In this document: positions 25,262-35,034 of the stretch, in pieces
How positions within the stretch are numbered: position 1 is the stretch's first letter
Layout: every line of letters begins with the position of its first letter
Source of the DNA: an uncultured Bacteroidia bacterium
GTDB lineage: Bacteria > Bacteroidota > Bacteroidia > Bacteroidales > F082
DNA length: 64,000 bases
Assembly: GCA_902786745.1 (NCBI GenBank)
Contig: CADADR010000008.1
Location: 1 to 64,000 of the forward strand
Direction: 5' to 3'
Notes under the pieces: model-generated
What the model was told of the DNA's origin: nothing
The model's input: the letters and a program-made list of their open reading frames with translations, nothing else
Databases searched by the model: none
Position numbers and translations under genes: made by a program

Positions 25262-26379
25262 AGTTCAATCCTAACTTTATATATTTCGCTATCTTGTTGA
25301 ATATCAAATTTATAGTTTTCTCCATAATGCAACATCAAACGTTGTTGCACGTTTTTTAGTCCTATGCCCGACTTCTTCCCCTCTCCCCCATTGCCCGTCA
25401 TCGTAACAACATTGGGGGCAATGGTGTTTTCCGCTTCGAAACAGAGTCTGTCTGAGGCCTGCTTGATACTGATGTGTACTCGCCCTTCGGGATGACTCTC
25501 CAAACGACTGTATTTGAAGCAGTTCTCGATGATAGGCTGCAACAGCATTGGTGCAATCAAAAACTCCGTGTTCTCAATATCTTGTTCCAACACCACATCA
25601 TGATGGCCTGGCATACGCATCAGTTGGAAATCGATGAAATTCTCAATATAGTTGATCTCCTTGCTCAAAGGAATCATCTCTGCCTGACAGTCCACAAGGA
25701 CATAACGCAACATCTCCGAAAGCTTCAATACGCCGTCGGCTGCATTGTCGTCGTGGGTGTACACCATGGAATAGATGTTATTCAACGCATTGAAAAGGAA
25801 ATGCGGATTGATTTGTGACTTCAAATAACGCAATTCCATGTCGAGTTTCTCGCTCTTCAACTGGTCAGATATGATCTTCTCCTCATTCTCCTTGCGTTGG
25901 AAATAGAATATCACCACTATGGCGAAGGTGGCGATGAACCAAATCAAACGTACCATAAAAGCCACAAAAGTGTAGGGAAAAGAGAAAAGCTCGTTGAAAG
26001 GCCGGCCTACGATGTAATGAAGGAGACAAATGTCGATGCCCGTCGACAATGCCGCCCAAACGGGAAGCACAAAAATCGAACTCAAGATGAAGAGAACCAG
26101 CCGCTTCTTTTCAAGCAGACCTGTGATCAATACCTTGTTGACGAAGAGCACCTCAAGCACCACCATGCCGACGAAACACAGGGAACTGACCACCCGCAGA
26201 AGCAGGTTACCCGTCGAGTGTACGGCAAAGAAAATGACAAAAAGCACGGCCCATATGACGCCCCATTTGTAGAGGCGCTGCAACAAGTCAAGGTTGGCGT
26301 TGGGCAGGGTCGGACGTTTCATCACATAGGATTTGTCGGCAAAGATAATTGTTTTTGACGGATGTGGTGTTTTTTTCAT
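25258..26379 (-). CDS. LytS/YehU-type sensor histidine kinase
   Basis: 373 residues; a start at MKRPTLPN (26322) is also possible. Four hydrophobic helices lie between about 38 and 165 with no large outer domain. The His_kinase box follows (LKSQINPHFLFNALNNIYSM, His near 212) and a short HATPase domain (MLLQPIIENCFKYS, GIGLKNVQQRLMLHYG). This is the YehU/LytS class that works with LytTR regulators. The input signal is not evident; such membrane-only sensors often respond to envelope state or small molecules. Confidence 0.92.
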   Translation of the reverse strand: MKKTPHPSKTIIFADKSYVMKRPTLPNANLDLLQRLYKWGVIWAVLFVIFFAVHSTGNLLLRVVSSLCFVGMVVLEVLFVNKVLITGLLEKKRLVLFILSSIFVLPVWAALSTGIDICLLHYIVGRPFNELFSFPYTFVAFMVRLIWFIATFAIVVIFYFQRKENEEKIISDQLKSEKLDMELRYLKSQINPHFLFNALNNIYSMVYTHDDNAADGVLKLSEMLRYVLVDCQAEMIPLSKEINYIENFIDFQLMRMPGHHDVVLEQDIENTEFLIAPMLLQPIIENCFKYSRLESHPEGRVHISIKQASDRLCFEAENTIAPNVVTMTGNGGEGKKSGIGLKNVQQRLMLHYGENYKFDIQQDSEIYKVRIEL

Positions 26380-26432
26380 TGATTTGTCAAAATATTTCGT
26401 TGAAAACTGCGTATTGAATCTACAAATATTCC

Positions 26433-26440
26433 TACTTTTG
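26433..26440 (+). promoter_or_regulatory. -7 box of the RND efflux operon
   Basis: TACTTTTG matches TAnnTTTG; start codon at 26484, leader about 37 nt. It lies in the 104-base gap shared with the divergent sensor kinase gene. Confidence 0.6.
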
Positions 26441-26483
26441 CACCTTATTAATTTAACGAAACAACTGCACAGCAGAGATTTTT

Positions 26484-27797
26484 ATGAAAAGATTGAATAT
26501 CAGTATAATAGCTTTTATTACGCTCTTTTTTGCGACAGCCTCAGTGAAGGCGCAGGAGAGCCAACCTTTGCAACTCACCCTTGACCAAGCCTTGGAGATT
26601 GCCCTGTCGGAGAGCAACACCATCAAGATTGCCGACATGACCATAGAGAAAACGGGATATGCTAAGAAAGGCAGTTATGCCTCGCTCTATCCCAACGTCA
26701 ACGTGAGTAGTTCCTATCAGCGCACACTGCTTAAACAGGTCATGGTGATGGACATGGGCGGACAGCCTATGGAGATCAAGGTGGGTCGCGACAACAACAT
26801 CAACGCCTCTGCCTCCGCCAGCATGCCTCTGGTAAACGCTTCGCTTTGGGAGAGCCTGAAACTATCGGGCATGGACGTGGAAATGGCCGTGGAACAAGCC
26901 CGTTCGTCGAAGATAGCTATGGTGAAACAGGTAAAACAAGCCTTCTATGCCGTGCTGCTGGCACAAGCTTCGCATGACGTGATGAGCCAAGTGTATGAGA
27001 ACGCACAAAAGAACTACGAGAAGACCCAGCAACGCTTCAATGTCGGCAAGGTCTCAGAGGTGGAACGCTTGCGTGCCCAGGTGACGATGCTGAATGCCGA
27101 GCCCAACGTTTCGAGCGCCGAGAACGCCGTCCTGTTGGCCACCTGGCAGCTGAAAGCCGTCATGGGCATCGCCCTCGACACCGAGGTGGAAGTGGTAGGC
27201 GACCTGAACGACTACACCTCTGCCCTGCTTGCGCCTTACGTCTCGGAAGACGACCTCAGCAACAACAGCTCGTTGCTGCAACTCGACATACAAGACCGTA
27301 TGTTGGAGTCGACCATCCGGATGCAGAAAAAACAATACCTGCCCACCCTTGCTGCCAACATCAACTACAACTACAGCGCCATGGGTGATGAGGAGTTGAG
27401 ATGGTTCCCCTCCTCCACGGCTGCATTGAGCCTCAGTATCCCTGTCTTCGACGGCTTCCAAAAACACTATAACATCAAGCAAAGCAAGGTGACACGCAAC
27501 ATGCTCGCCCTGCAACGCGAAGACACCGAACGCAACCTTCGCATCGCCATTCGCAACTACAACGACCAGATGGCGCTTTGCATCAAGAACTATCAAGCCG
27601 CCAACGCCACTGTGGAGATTGCCCAAAAGAGCTACGACATCTCTGCCAAGATGTATGAAGTCGGCAAGGCCACTTTGGTGGAACTCAACGACGCACAACT
27701 AGCCTTGCAGCAAGCGCAACTCACCCAGGCACAAGCCGTATACAACTTCATGGTCACCAAGGCCTCGTTGGACGAACTCATCGGAAAAGCAGAATAA
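26484..27797 (+). CDS. TolC-family outer-membrane efflux protein
   Basis: 437 residues with a signal peptide (IIAFITLFFATASVKAQ). Two repeats of the outer-membrane efflux fold: LTLDQALEIALSESNTIKIA at the start, AQKNYEKTQQRFNVGKVSEVE in the middle and AQKSYDISAKMYEVGKATLV near the end. It forms the trimeric outer channel and tunnel for the pump encoded next (adaptor 13 bases downstream). First gene of a four-gene operon. Confidence 0.92.
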   Translation: MKRLNISIIAFITLFFATASVKAQESQPLQLTLDQALEIALSESNTIKIADMTIEKTGYAKKGSYASLYPNVNVSSSYQRTLLKQVMVMDMGGQPMEIKVGRDNNINASASASMPLVNASLWESLKLSGMDVEMAVEQARSSKIAMVKQVKQAFYAVLLAQASHDVMSQVYENAQKNYEKTQQRFNVGKVSEVERLRAQVTMLNAEPNVSSAENAVLLATWQLKAVMGIALDTEVEVVGDLNDYTSALLAPYVSEDDLSNNSSLLQLDIQDRMLESTIRMQKKQYLPTLAANINYNYSAMGDEELRWFPSSTAALSLSIPVFDGFQKHYNIKQSKVTRNMLALQREDTERNLRIAIRNYNDQMALCIKNYQAANATVEIAQKSYDISAKMYEVGKATLVELNDAQLALQQAQLTQAQAVYNFMVTKASLDELIGKAE

Positions 27798-27810
27798 AAA
27801 CCACACATCA

Positions 27811-28842
27811 ATGAAATACATCAAACTCAGTATCATCGTTATCGCTGCCGCCATGATGACGGCTTGCGGCTCGAAAGAAAGCAACAAAAACTCCACTACC
27901 GAACAGCCCCAAGCCCAGGTGGCTCCTGTGGTCAGCATTGTGACGGCCCAGGCCGAGGATGTTGACATCACCAACACCTACACTTCCAACATTGAGGCTT
28001 TTGCCACGAACAACATCGTTTCGCAGACGGCTGGCCGTATCGCTAGCATCAACGTTGAAGTCGGACAGAAGGTACGTAAAGGCCAGCTCCTGGCCCGCAT
28101 GGACGACGTCAACCTTGCCAAGACCCGCATGCAATATGTCAACGACTCGACGGAACTGGCCCGTCTCACCGAGCTTTACAACATCGGTGCCGTAGCCCAA
28201 GCCGACTACGACATGGCCAAGCTAGCGCTCAATATGACGAAGAAGACCTATTATAACCTGGCTGAGAACACCTACCTCCGCAGCCCCATCAACGGTGTGG
28301 TGACTGCCCGCAACTACGACAGAGGCGACATGTACAGCATGACACAGCCCATCTTCGTGGTGCAGCAAATACAACCCGTCAAGATGCTCATCAACGTGTC
28401 GGAGAATCTGTTCACCGAAATCAACAAGGATATGGAATTTGACGTTGCAGTTGAATCGTATCCTGGCGAGACCTTCCAAGGTAAAGTGAACATCATCTAC
28501 CCCACCATAAGCGCTACCACACACACCTTCCCTGTTGAGGTCATCTGCCAAAATGCCGACCTTAAGCTACGTCCGGGTATGTTTGCCCGCGTTACTGCCA
28601 ACTTCGGCACCAACCATCACGTGGTCGTTCCCGACGTTGCCGTTGTCAAGCAACAAGGCTCAGGCGAGCATTTCATCTACGTGCTTCAACCCGACAACAC
28701 CGTGAAATACCAACTTGTGGAAGTCGGCAAGCGCCTTGGCAACAGATACGAGATTATCAGTGGCATCAACGAAGGCGACAAGATTGTCACAGAGGGACAG
28801 ATTCGCCTGAAGGACGGCGTCACCGTTACCGTAAAACAATAA
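27811..28842 (+). CDS. RND efflux periplasmic adaptor lipoprotein (HlyD/MFP)
   Basis: 343 residues; lipobox in AAAMMTACG. It has split lipoyl halves (IASINVEVGQKVRKGQLLAR and TYLRSPINGVVTARNYDRG) around a short hairpin, then a beta-barrel and membrane-proximal domain (GNRYEIISGINEGDKIVTEG). It links the inner pump with the TolC protein. The alpha hairpin is short, as in many Bacteroidota adaptors. Gap to the pump gene is 3 bases. Confidence 0.92.
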   Translation: MKYIKLSIIVIAAAMMTACGSKESNKNSTTEQPQAQVAPVVSIVTAQAEDVDITNTYTSNIEAFATNNIVSQTAGRIASINVEVGQKVRKGQLLARMDDVNLAKTRMQYVNDSTELARLTELYNIGAVAQADYDMAKLALNMTKKTYYNLAENTYLRSPINGVVTARNYDRGDMYSMTQPIFVVQQIQPVKMLINVSENLFTEINKDMEFDVAVESYPGETFQGKVNIIYPTISATTHTFPVEVICQNADLKLRPGMFARVTANFGTNHHVVVPDVAVVKQQGSGEHFIYVLQPDNTVKYQLVEVGKRLGNRYEIISGINEGDKIVTEGQIRLKDGVTVTVKQ

Positions 28843-28845
28843 ACC

Positions 28846-31800
28846 ATGAGCTTACAAAGAACAGCAGTAAATAATCCGGTGACGACGGCCTTGGTGTTTG
28901 TCGCCATCGCCATTTTCGGTATCTACTCCCTGATGAACCTCTCCATCAACCAACTACCTGACATGGAGACCAACTTCATCATGGTGTTGACCAACTACCC
29001 TGGCGCCAGTGCGGAAGACATCGAGACCAATATCTCCAAGACCTTGGAGAACACCCTCAACGCCGTGCCTGACCTGAAGCACCTCTCCTCCACTTCACGT
29101 GAGAACACTTCGGTCATCTCCATGGAGTTTGAGAGCGGCATCGACATCGAGGAAGCCACCAACAACGTGCGCGACAAGTTGGACATGGTCAGAAACTACT
29201 TGCCTGACGGTGCCACCAACCCTGTGATTTTCAAGTTCAACGCGGAAGACATGCCTATCATGCTGATCAGTGTGACGGCTAAAGAGAGCTTGCCCGCCTT
29301 GGAGAAAATCATCGACGACCGCATCACCACGCCTTTGGCCCGTGTGAGCGGTGTGGGTACGGTGTCGGCCAACGGAGCTCCCAAGCGTGAGATTCAAATC
29401 TATGTCGACCCCAACAAATTGGAAGCCTACAACCTGACCATCGAGTCGATCTCATCGACTTTGATGTATGAAAACCAAAATATCCCGTCGGGTTACATGG
29501 ACATCGGCTCCAACACTTACAACTTGCGCGTCGAGAAGCAGTTCCGTTCCGCCAAGGAGATGGAAGACATCGTGGTAGGCTCGCGCAACAACGCCCCGGT
29601 CTATCTTCGTGACGTGGCTCGTGTGGTCGACGGCCCCGAGGAGCGTTCACAAGAGTCCTACAGCAACGGCGTACAAGGTGCCACCATCGTCATCCAAAAG
29701 CAGACTGATGCCAACGCCGTCAACGTCATCAAAGGCATCAAAAAACAGCTGGCCCAAATCGAGCCTACGCTACCCAGCGACGTCAAGGTGCAAATCATCG
29801 TCGACGGCTCCACCAGCATCATCAACTCCATCGGGAGCTTGCGCAGCACCATCTTCATCACCTTTATCTTGGTTATGCTCGTGGTGTTCATCTTCCTCGG
29901 CCGTTGGCGTGCCACCTTCATCATCGTCTTGGCCATCCCGATTTCGTTGCTCGCCTCTTTGATATACTTGTTTGCAACAGGAAACACGCTGAATATCATC
30001 TCCATGTCGGCATTATCCATAGCTATCGGAATGGTCGTGGACGATGCCATTGTGGTCTTGGAAAACATCACGACACATATCGAACGAGGGGCGAAACCCA
30101 AAGAGGCGGCCGTACACGCCACTCAAGAAGTACAGTTGTCCGTTATCGCCTCCACCTTGACCATGTTGGCCGTGTTCCTACCTTTGACCATGATCAAAGG
30201 AACGGCTGGCGTCATGTTCAAGCAGTTGGGTTGGATTGTCTCCATCATTATGATCGTCTCAACCTGCGGTGCCTTGACCTTGGTGCCGATGATGTGTTCG
30301 AAGATGCTTGTGATGAATCCCCATCAGAGCAAATTCCACAAGGCCATTTTCCGTCCCATCAACAAAGGCCTCGATGCCATCAGCAACGGTTATGCTCGCC
30401 TCATCAATTGGGCTGTCAATCACCGCAAGTTGGTGTTTTTCGGCATGCTGGGCTTGTTTGTCATCTCTTTGGTGCTACTCCTGCCCAATCTGAAGACCGA
30501 AATGATGCCCAAGGCTGACTCGGACCGTATCTCCATCAGCATTGAACTGCCCGTGGGTACAGGTCAAGAAGTCACAGGTGCCTTTGCCAAGGAACTCGCC
30601 GACGACTTCATGGCCATGCCCGAAGTCAAGATTTGTAACTTCAGCTATGGACAGGCCGACTCCGACAATGCCTTCGCCTCAATGCGTAACAACGGCACGC
30701 ACATCATCTCTTTCAACTTGCGCATTGGCACCAAGACCGAACGCCGCAAGGCAGGATTGCGTAACTCGACGGAAATCGCCGAAGAGATTCGCACCAAACT
30801 CAATGCCATCCCCCTCATAAAGAAAGCCAACGTCAACGAAGGCGGAGGTGGTATGGGAGGCATGAGCACAGTGCAAGTCGAGATTTACGGTTACGATTTC
30901 GGCACTACCGACCGCGTGGCCAACGAAATCGCACAAAAACTACGCGACCGTGGCATCAAGCAGGTCATCGTGGGTCGCGACGACTACACGCCTGAATATC
31001 AAATCGACTTCGACCGTGAGAAACTGGCCCTCAACGGCATGAACAGCTCCACCGCAGCCACCTACGTCAAAAACCGTATCAGCGGCTCGGTCACCTCATA
31101 CTATCGTGAGGACGGCGACGAATACGACATCCGCGTACGTTACGCCCCTGAGTTCCGCACAAGTATCGAGGACATTGAAGACATCAAGATATACAACGGC
31201 TACGGCCAGGCCGTCCGTGTTGGCGACCTTGGCACCGTTGTCGAAGCCTTGACTCCGCCCAACATCCAACGCAAAGACCGTGAACGTATGGTCAGCGTGA
31301 CCGCTGTGGTGGGTAAAGGCATGGTGCTGAGTGACGTCGTTAAGATGGCTGAAGAAGTGATTGACGACACCGAAATCCCTTCCGAAATCATGACCAAAAT
31401 TGCCGGTGACTACGAGACCCAACAAGAAATGTTCGGCGACCTGATCACCTTGCTCATCCTCATCATCATCTTGGTTTACATCGTGATGGCCGCACAGTTC
31501 GAAAACCTGATGAAGCCTTTCGTCATCATGTTCTCCGTGCCGTTCACCTTCACAGGTGTGTTGCTCGGCTTGTGGGTCAACAACGCGGCCTTGGGCGTCA
31601 TGTCATTGGTCGGTATCCTGATCCTGATGGGTATCGTCGTGAAGAACGGTATCGTACTCATCGACTACACCACCCTTCTGGAAGAGCGTGGCGTGGAAGT
31701 CAAGGAAGCCACAGTGAAAGCCGCCCGTTCGCGTTTGCGCCCCATCCTGATGACCACCTTGACCACCGTGCTCGGCATGATACCCATGGCTATCGGTCGC

Positions 31801-31980
31801 GGTGAAGGTGCAGAGATGTGGAACGGACTGGGTATCACTGTCGCCTGGGGTTTGACCGTGTCGACGTTGATCACCCTGTTGTTGATTCCCGCACTGTATT
31901 GTTCACTTGAGACTCGTGCCGTGCGCCGCAAGAGACGCAAAGCCGAAGAGGCGTTAACCAAAACCGAAAACATCAGATAA
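28846..31980 (+). CDS. RND efflux permease (AcrB/MexB superfamily)
   Basis: 1044 residues, normal for the hydrophobe/amphiphile efflux family. Twelve membrane helices in the usual 1+5, 1+5 pattern around two periplasmic loops. Visible family segments: LPDMETNFIMVLTNYPGAS, ISMSALSIAIGMVVDDAIVV (TM4 with two adjacent Asp residues for proton relay), PMMCSKMLV and GLGITVAWGLTVSTLITLL. It exports drugs, bile salts or other amphiphiles using proton motive force; the substrate is not fixed by sequence. A divergent LytS/LytTR pair may regulate the operon. Confidence 0.93.
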   Translation: MSLQRTAVNNPVTTALVFVAIAIFGIYSLMNLSINQLPDMETNFIMVLTNYPGASAEDIETNISKTLENTLNAVPDLKHLSSTSRENTSVISMEFESGIDIEEATNNVRDKLDMVRNYLPDGATNPVIFKFNAEDMPIMLISVTAKESLPALEKIIDDRITTPLARVSGVGTVSANGAPKREIQIYVDPNKLEAYNLTIESISSTLMYENQNIPSGYMDIGSNTYNLRVEKQFRSAKEMEDIVVGSRNNAPVYLRDVARVVDGPEERSQESYSNGVQGATIVIQKQTDANAVNVIKGIKKQLAQIEPTLPSDVKVQIIVDGSTSIINSIGSLRSTIFITFILVMLVVFIFLGRWRATFIIVLAIPISLLASLIYLFATGNTLNIISMSALSIAIGMVVDDAIVVLENITTHIERGAKPKEAAVHATQEVQLSVIASTLTMLAVFLPLTMIKGTAGVMFKQLGWIVSIIMIVSTCGALTLVPMMCSKMLVMNPHQSKFHKAIFRPINKGLDAISNGYARLINWAVNHRKLVFFGMLGLFVISLVLLLPNLKTEMMPKADSDRISISIELPVGTGQEVTGAFAKELADDFMAMPEVKICNFSYGQADSDNAFASMRNNGTHIISFNLRIGTKTERRKAGLRNSTEIAEEIRTKLNAIPLIKKANVNEGGGGMGGMSTVQVEIYGYDFGTTDRVANEIAQKLRDRGIKQVIVGRDDYTPEYQIDFDREKLALNGMNSSTAATYVKNRISGSVTSYYREDGDEYDIRVRYAPEFRTSIEDIEDIKIYNGYGQAVRVGDLGTVVEALTPPNIQRKDRERMVSVTAVVGKGMVLSDVVKMAEEVIDDTEIPSEIMTKIAGDYETQQEMFGDLITLLILIIILVYIVMAAQFENLMKPFVIMFSVPFTFTGVLLGLWVNNAALGVMSLVGILILMGIVVKNGIVLIDYTTLLEERGVEVKEATVKAARSRLRPILMTTLTTVLGMIPMAIGRGEGAEMWNGLGITVAWGLTVSTLITLLLIPALYCSLETRAVRRKRRKAEEALTKTENIR

Positions 31981-31982
31981 CC

Positions 31983-32276
31983 ATGAAAGCGATACTCATC
32001 ACATATAACCAAGCCTACTACGACGAAATCGCCAAGGTGCTGAACGACAACGGCACGAAAGGCTTCACGGAATGGAACGAAATCAAGGGTCACGGCAGCG
32101 AGACAGGCGATCCGCACTACGGCACCCATGCCTGGCCGACCTTGAACAACGCCATCATCAGCATCGTCGACGACGACAAGGTGGACGGTATCCTCAACCA
32201 ACTGCACGAAAAAGACCTCAAGACCCCGGATTTGGGGCTGAGGGCTTTTTCGTGGAATATTGAGAAAATGATTTAA
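31983..32276 (+). CDS. PG0541-like transporter-associated small protein
   Basis: 97 residues, 2 bases after the RND gene. Resembles the PG0541 family small proteins that end efflux operons in Bacteroidales (MKAILITYNQAYYDEIAKVL, TWPT-like segment HAWPTLNNAIISIVDDDKVD). The alternation of strands and helices suggests a PII-like (ferredoxin) fold that may sense or tune the transporter. The family label is from memory of operon context. Confidence 0.65.
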   Translation: MKAILITYNQAYYDEIAKVLNDNGTKGFTEWNEIKGHGSETGDPHYGTHAWPTLNNAIISIVDDDKVDGILNQLHEKDLKTPDLGLRAFSWNIEKMI

Positions 32277-32285
32277 TGACTAGGC

Positions 32286-32717
32286 TTATTTCGTCACGAA
32301 ATTACTCTGATACTTGAACATGATGAACTGGTCTGCGTGCATGTCGTAATCGATGGTGAAGACGCAGAATCGACAGTATTCATACGTTCCGTCGTCCAAA
32401 AGCAGACGGCCGACATAGCCATCCTGTAGGTTGATGTGCTCTATAGTATCCGTCCAGCCCTCCGTGGGAATCTTATTGACCATCTTCAAACGGTACACCA
32501 AATCCTTCACAAAGGCAAATTCCACCTGACTGGCGCCCGTGTTCGTCATGTTGAAATTACCATCAGCCACAATGTTCACATCGCCCTGCGAGAAGAAGTT
32601 GACACCCTCCTCATGGTCCAAATAAATGAGGGCCACATCATAATCCACATCCCGATTATCGCAGGCAAACAAGCCTAAACAAAGGGTAAAAGCAATAAGT
32701 ATATTTCTGATTTTCAT
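32286..32717 (-). CDS. Putative lipoprotein, function unknown
   Basis: 143 residues with a lipobox (FTLCLGLFAC). The mature part is beta-rich with an immunoglobulin-like feel (GASQVEFAFVKDLVYRLKMV, YCRFCVFTIDYDMHADQFIM). It is convergent with the PG0541-like gene, 9 bases away, and lies 14 bases after the end of the ABC-F gene on the opposite side, so it may be read through from that operon. No family recognised. Confidence 0.55.
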   Translation of the reverse strand: MKIRNILIAFTLCLGLFACDNRDVDYDVALIYLDHEEGVNFFSQGDVNIVADGNFNMTNTGASQVEFAFVKDLVYRLKMVNKIPTEGWTDTIEHINLQDGYVGRLLLDDGTYEYCRFCVFTIDYDMHADQFIMFKYQSNFVTK

Positions 32718-32731
32718 ATCATTAAGTTTAT

Positions 32732-34492
32732 TTATCCTCCTATTTCGTCCAATTCAAGCCAACGAAGCTCTTTCTCGTCCAACAAGTCCTTGATTTCCTG
32801 CAAACGGTTGCCCATATCATGCAGTTTCTGGTAGTCAGTTTCGCTATTCAAGGCTTCGGTAAGATTGGCTTTCTCTTGTTCAAGGGCTTCCATTTCTTGT
32901 GCAAGCATCTCGTATTCACGCTGTTCCTTGAAAGAGCGCTTCACCTTCTCACGCTGCTTCACGGGCTTTTGTTCCTCTTTCTTCTGCGCCGATTTCTCTT
33001 TGCGTTCCTCGCGCTGTTTGGCATCGAGATAGTCCTTGTATTGGCTGTAGTTGCCCATGAAGCCCTTCACCATGCCATCGCCTTGGAAGACGAAGAGTTG
33101 GTCGACCACCTGGTCCATGAAGAAACGGTCGTGCGACACCACCAAGAGGCAGCCTTTATAGCCTTGCAGGAAGTCTTCCAGTTTCTGTAACGTCAGCAGG
33201 TCCAAGTCGTTGGTGGGCTCGTCAAGAATCAGAAAATTGGGATTTTGCACCAAAATGGTCAGCAGATACAAACGTCGTTTCTCGCCGCCGCTGAGTAACG
33301 CCACCGGCTGACGGTGCATCTTGTAGGGAAACATAAAATGCGCCAACAGCTGGTCGGCGGTGTAGACCTTGTCCTTACCGTAGGTCATCACCTCAGCGAT
33401 GTCGCGAACAGTGCTGATGACCGTCTTGCTTTCGTCGAACTTTATGCCTTCCTGCCGATAGTAACCGTAGGTCACGGTTTCACCTGTCTTCACCCGGCCT
33501 CGGTCGGGCTGCATAGCACCAGTGATAAGATTCAGGAAAGTGGACTTCCCCACTCCGTTCTTACCAATCAATCCGATGCGTTCGCCACGTTTAAAGACAT
33601 AGTCGAAGTCCTTGAGCACGGTGAGGTCGCCAAACGACTTCGACACATTGCTGAGTTCCAATATCTTGCCACCCAAGCGCTGCATCTGCAGACCAAACTC
33701 AAGACGTTCGTCCTGCTCTTGGTATCTCGAGCGTTCCTTCAAATCATAGAAAGCATCGATACGGCTCTTGGCCTTGCCTGTGCGGGCTTGTGGTGTACTA
33801 CGGATCCATTCCAACTCACGTTTCAGCAGTTGGCTGTTGCGCTCGGCAGTGGCACGTTTCACTTCCTCGCGCTCACGGCTCTTCTGCACGTAATAGTCAA
33901 AGTTGCCGTTGTGGGTGTACATCACACCTTGGTAAAGCTCAAAAATCTTGTTACACACGCGGTCAAGGAAATAACGGTCGTGAGTCACCATAAGCAGGGT
34001 CATACTCGACTGGGTGAGAAACTTCTCAAGCCACTCCACCATCTCCACATCGAGGTGGTTGGTGGGCTCGTCAAGGATAAGGAAATCAGGTTCGTGCAGC
34101 AGCACCAAAGCCAAAGCCAAACGTTTCACCTGTCCGCCAGAGAGCTCGTCGACCACCTGCTCCAGGTTGGTGATGGCAAAACGAGTCAGATACTGCCTTG
34201 CCTTGAGGTGTTGTTCTTCGTTGAGGTCGGCCAACAAATCCGAGATGCGCGTCCCTGCCGGATACACGGGCAGTTGCTCCAAGTAGCCGATTTTGATATC
34301 GTTGGCGTAGGTGATGGCCCCCGAATCGGGAGCCTCCTGCCCCACCAAGATCTTCAGCATCGTCGACTTGCCCGAGCCGTTGGTGGCAATCAGCGCTGTC
34401 TTGTCACCCTTCTCAATGCCGAAGGTGACATCCTCGAACAGTGTCTTGATGCCGTACGACTTGGATATCGCGTTGACCGACAAATAGTTCAT
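32732..34492 (-). CDS. uup: ABC-F ATPase, Uup-like
   Basis: 586 residues with two ABC domains: first Walker A GSGKSTML, signature LSGGQVKRLALALVLL, Walker B LILDEPTNHLD; second GVGKSTFL, LSGGEKRRLYLL, LILDEPTNDLD. The inter-domain linker is charged, and the C-terminal coiled coil (MEALEQEKANLTEALNSETD) is the Uup feature. No membrane part. ABC-F proteins bind the ribosome or DNA branch points; Uup acts in transposon excision precision and ribosome function. It overlaps the VOC gene by 4 bases (ATGA). Confidence 0.88.
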   Translation of the reverse strand: MNYLSVNAISKSYGIKTLFEDVTFGIEKGDKTALIATNGSGKSTMLKILVGQEAPDSGAITYANDIKIGYLEQLPVYPAGTRISDLLADLNEEQHLKARQYLTRFAITNLEQVVDELSGGQVKRLALALVLLHEPDFLILDEPTNHLDVEMVEWLEKFLTQSSMTLLMVTHDRYFLDRVCNKIFELYQGVMYTHNGNFDYYVQKSREREEVKRATAERNSQLLKRELEWIRSTPQARTGKAKSRIDAFYDLKERSRYQEQDERLEFGLQMQRLGGKILELSNVSKSFGDLTVLKDFDYVFKRGERIGLIGKNGVGKSTFLNLITGAMQPDRGRVKTGETVTYGYYRQEGIKFDESKTVISTVRDIAEVMTYGKDKVYTADQLLAHFMFPYKMHRQPVALLSGGEKRRLYLLTILVQNPNFLILDEPTNDLDLLTLQKLEDFLQGYKGCLLVVSHDRFFMDQVVDQLFVFQGDGMVKGFMGNYSQYKDYLDAKQREERKEKSAQKKEEQKPVKQREKVKRSFKEQREYEMLAQEMEALEQEKANLTEALNSETDYQKLHDMGNRLQEIKDLLDEKELRWLELDEIGG

Positions 34493-34953
34493 TTCGCGAA
34501 GCGCTTGACGTATTCGATGGGATATTGCGATTTTTCCGAGACCTGTTCCACTGTCATGCCCGATGCAAACAAACGCTTGATGACGGCATCCATGGGCTCG
34601 CCGACCTCGATGATATGGAAGTCGGGATCATAGAAACGGACGATGCGTTGGCCCCACGCTGTTTCCTCAACGCCATGGACATAGAGGATTTCGGAAAAGC
34701 CTCTCAGATAATCGATGAAATCGTCGAAGTCCTCCTCCTCGAAGTAAAGCTCGGCGTCGTTGCCATTTCTGCGTACTTTCGCGTTATGGATCATCGACTT
34801 CCATTTCTTCATCTCTTGCAAGGCGAAGCCACCTTCGAATTGGACATTCTCACCGAAGTGAAAGGCAACGCGGTCGCCAATCACCTCTTCATAGAAAGTG
34901 ATGGCTTTCTCCATGTCAGTAACCGCCAGCAGCGGGCATTTGAATTTCAGCAT
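34489..34953 (-). CDS. VOC/glyoxalase-like domain protein
   Basis: 154 residues with one VOC fold: LAVTDMEKAITFYEEVIGDR, FHFGENVQFEGGFALQEM, ILYVHGVEETAWGQRIVRFY and DFHIIEVGEPMD. The C-terminal 35 residues (VIKRLFASGMTVEQVSEKSQ) add a small helical part. Likely a metal-dependent enzyme or resistance-type binding protein; the substrate is not visible. Starts the operon with the ABC-F gene. Confidence 0.8.
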   Translation of the reverse strand: MLKFKCPLLAVTDMEKAITFYEEVIGDRVAFHFGENVQFEGGFALQEMKKWKSMIHNAKVRRNGNDAELYFEEEDFDDFIDYLRGFSEILYVHGVEETAWGQRIVRFYDPDFHIIEVGEPMDAVIKRLFASGMTVEQVSEKSQYPIEYVKRFAK

Positions 34954-34972
34954 AGTCTATGGTTTTGATACC

Positions 34973-35013
34973 GCAAAAATAAGAAAAGCCTCGCATCCGC
35001 AGACACGAGGCTT
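34973..35013 (-). promoter_or_regulatory. -7 box of the VOC-ABC-F operon with adjacent galM terminator
   Basis: TATTTTTG (CAAAAATA at 34973-34980) matches TAnnTTTG. The hairpin AAGCCTCG/CGAGGCTT (34986-35013) right behind it, followed by a T-rich run on the - strand, ends the galM transcript. Confidence 0.65.
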
Positions 35014-35034
35014 CAACTTTTTGTCGTCAACAGG

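Noticed and set aside
33314..34633. Long + strand open frame (439 codons) across ABC-F
   Set aside because: A shadow of the ABC-F and VOC genes; its protein has no recognisable domain.
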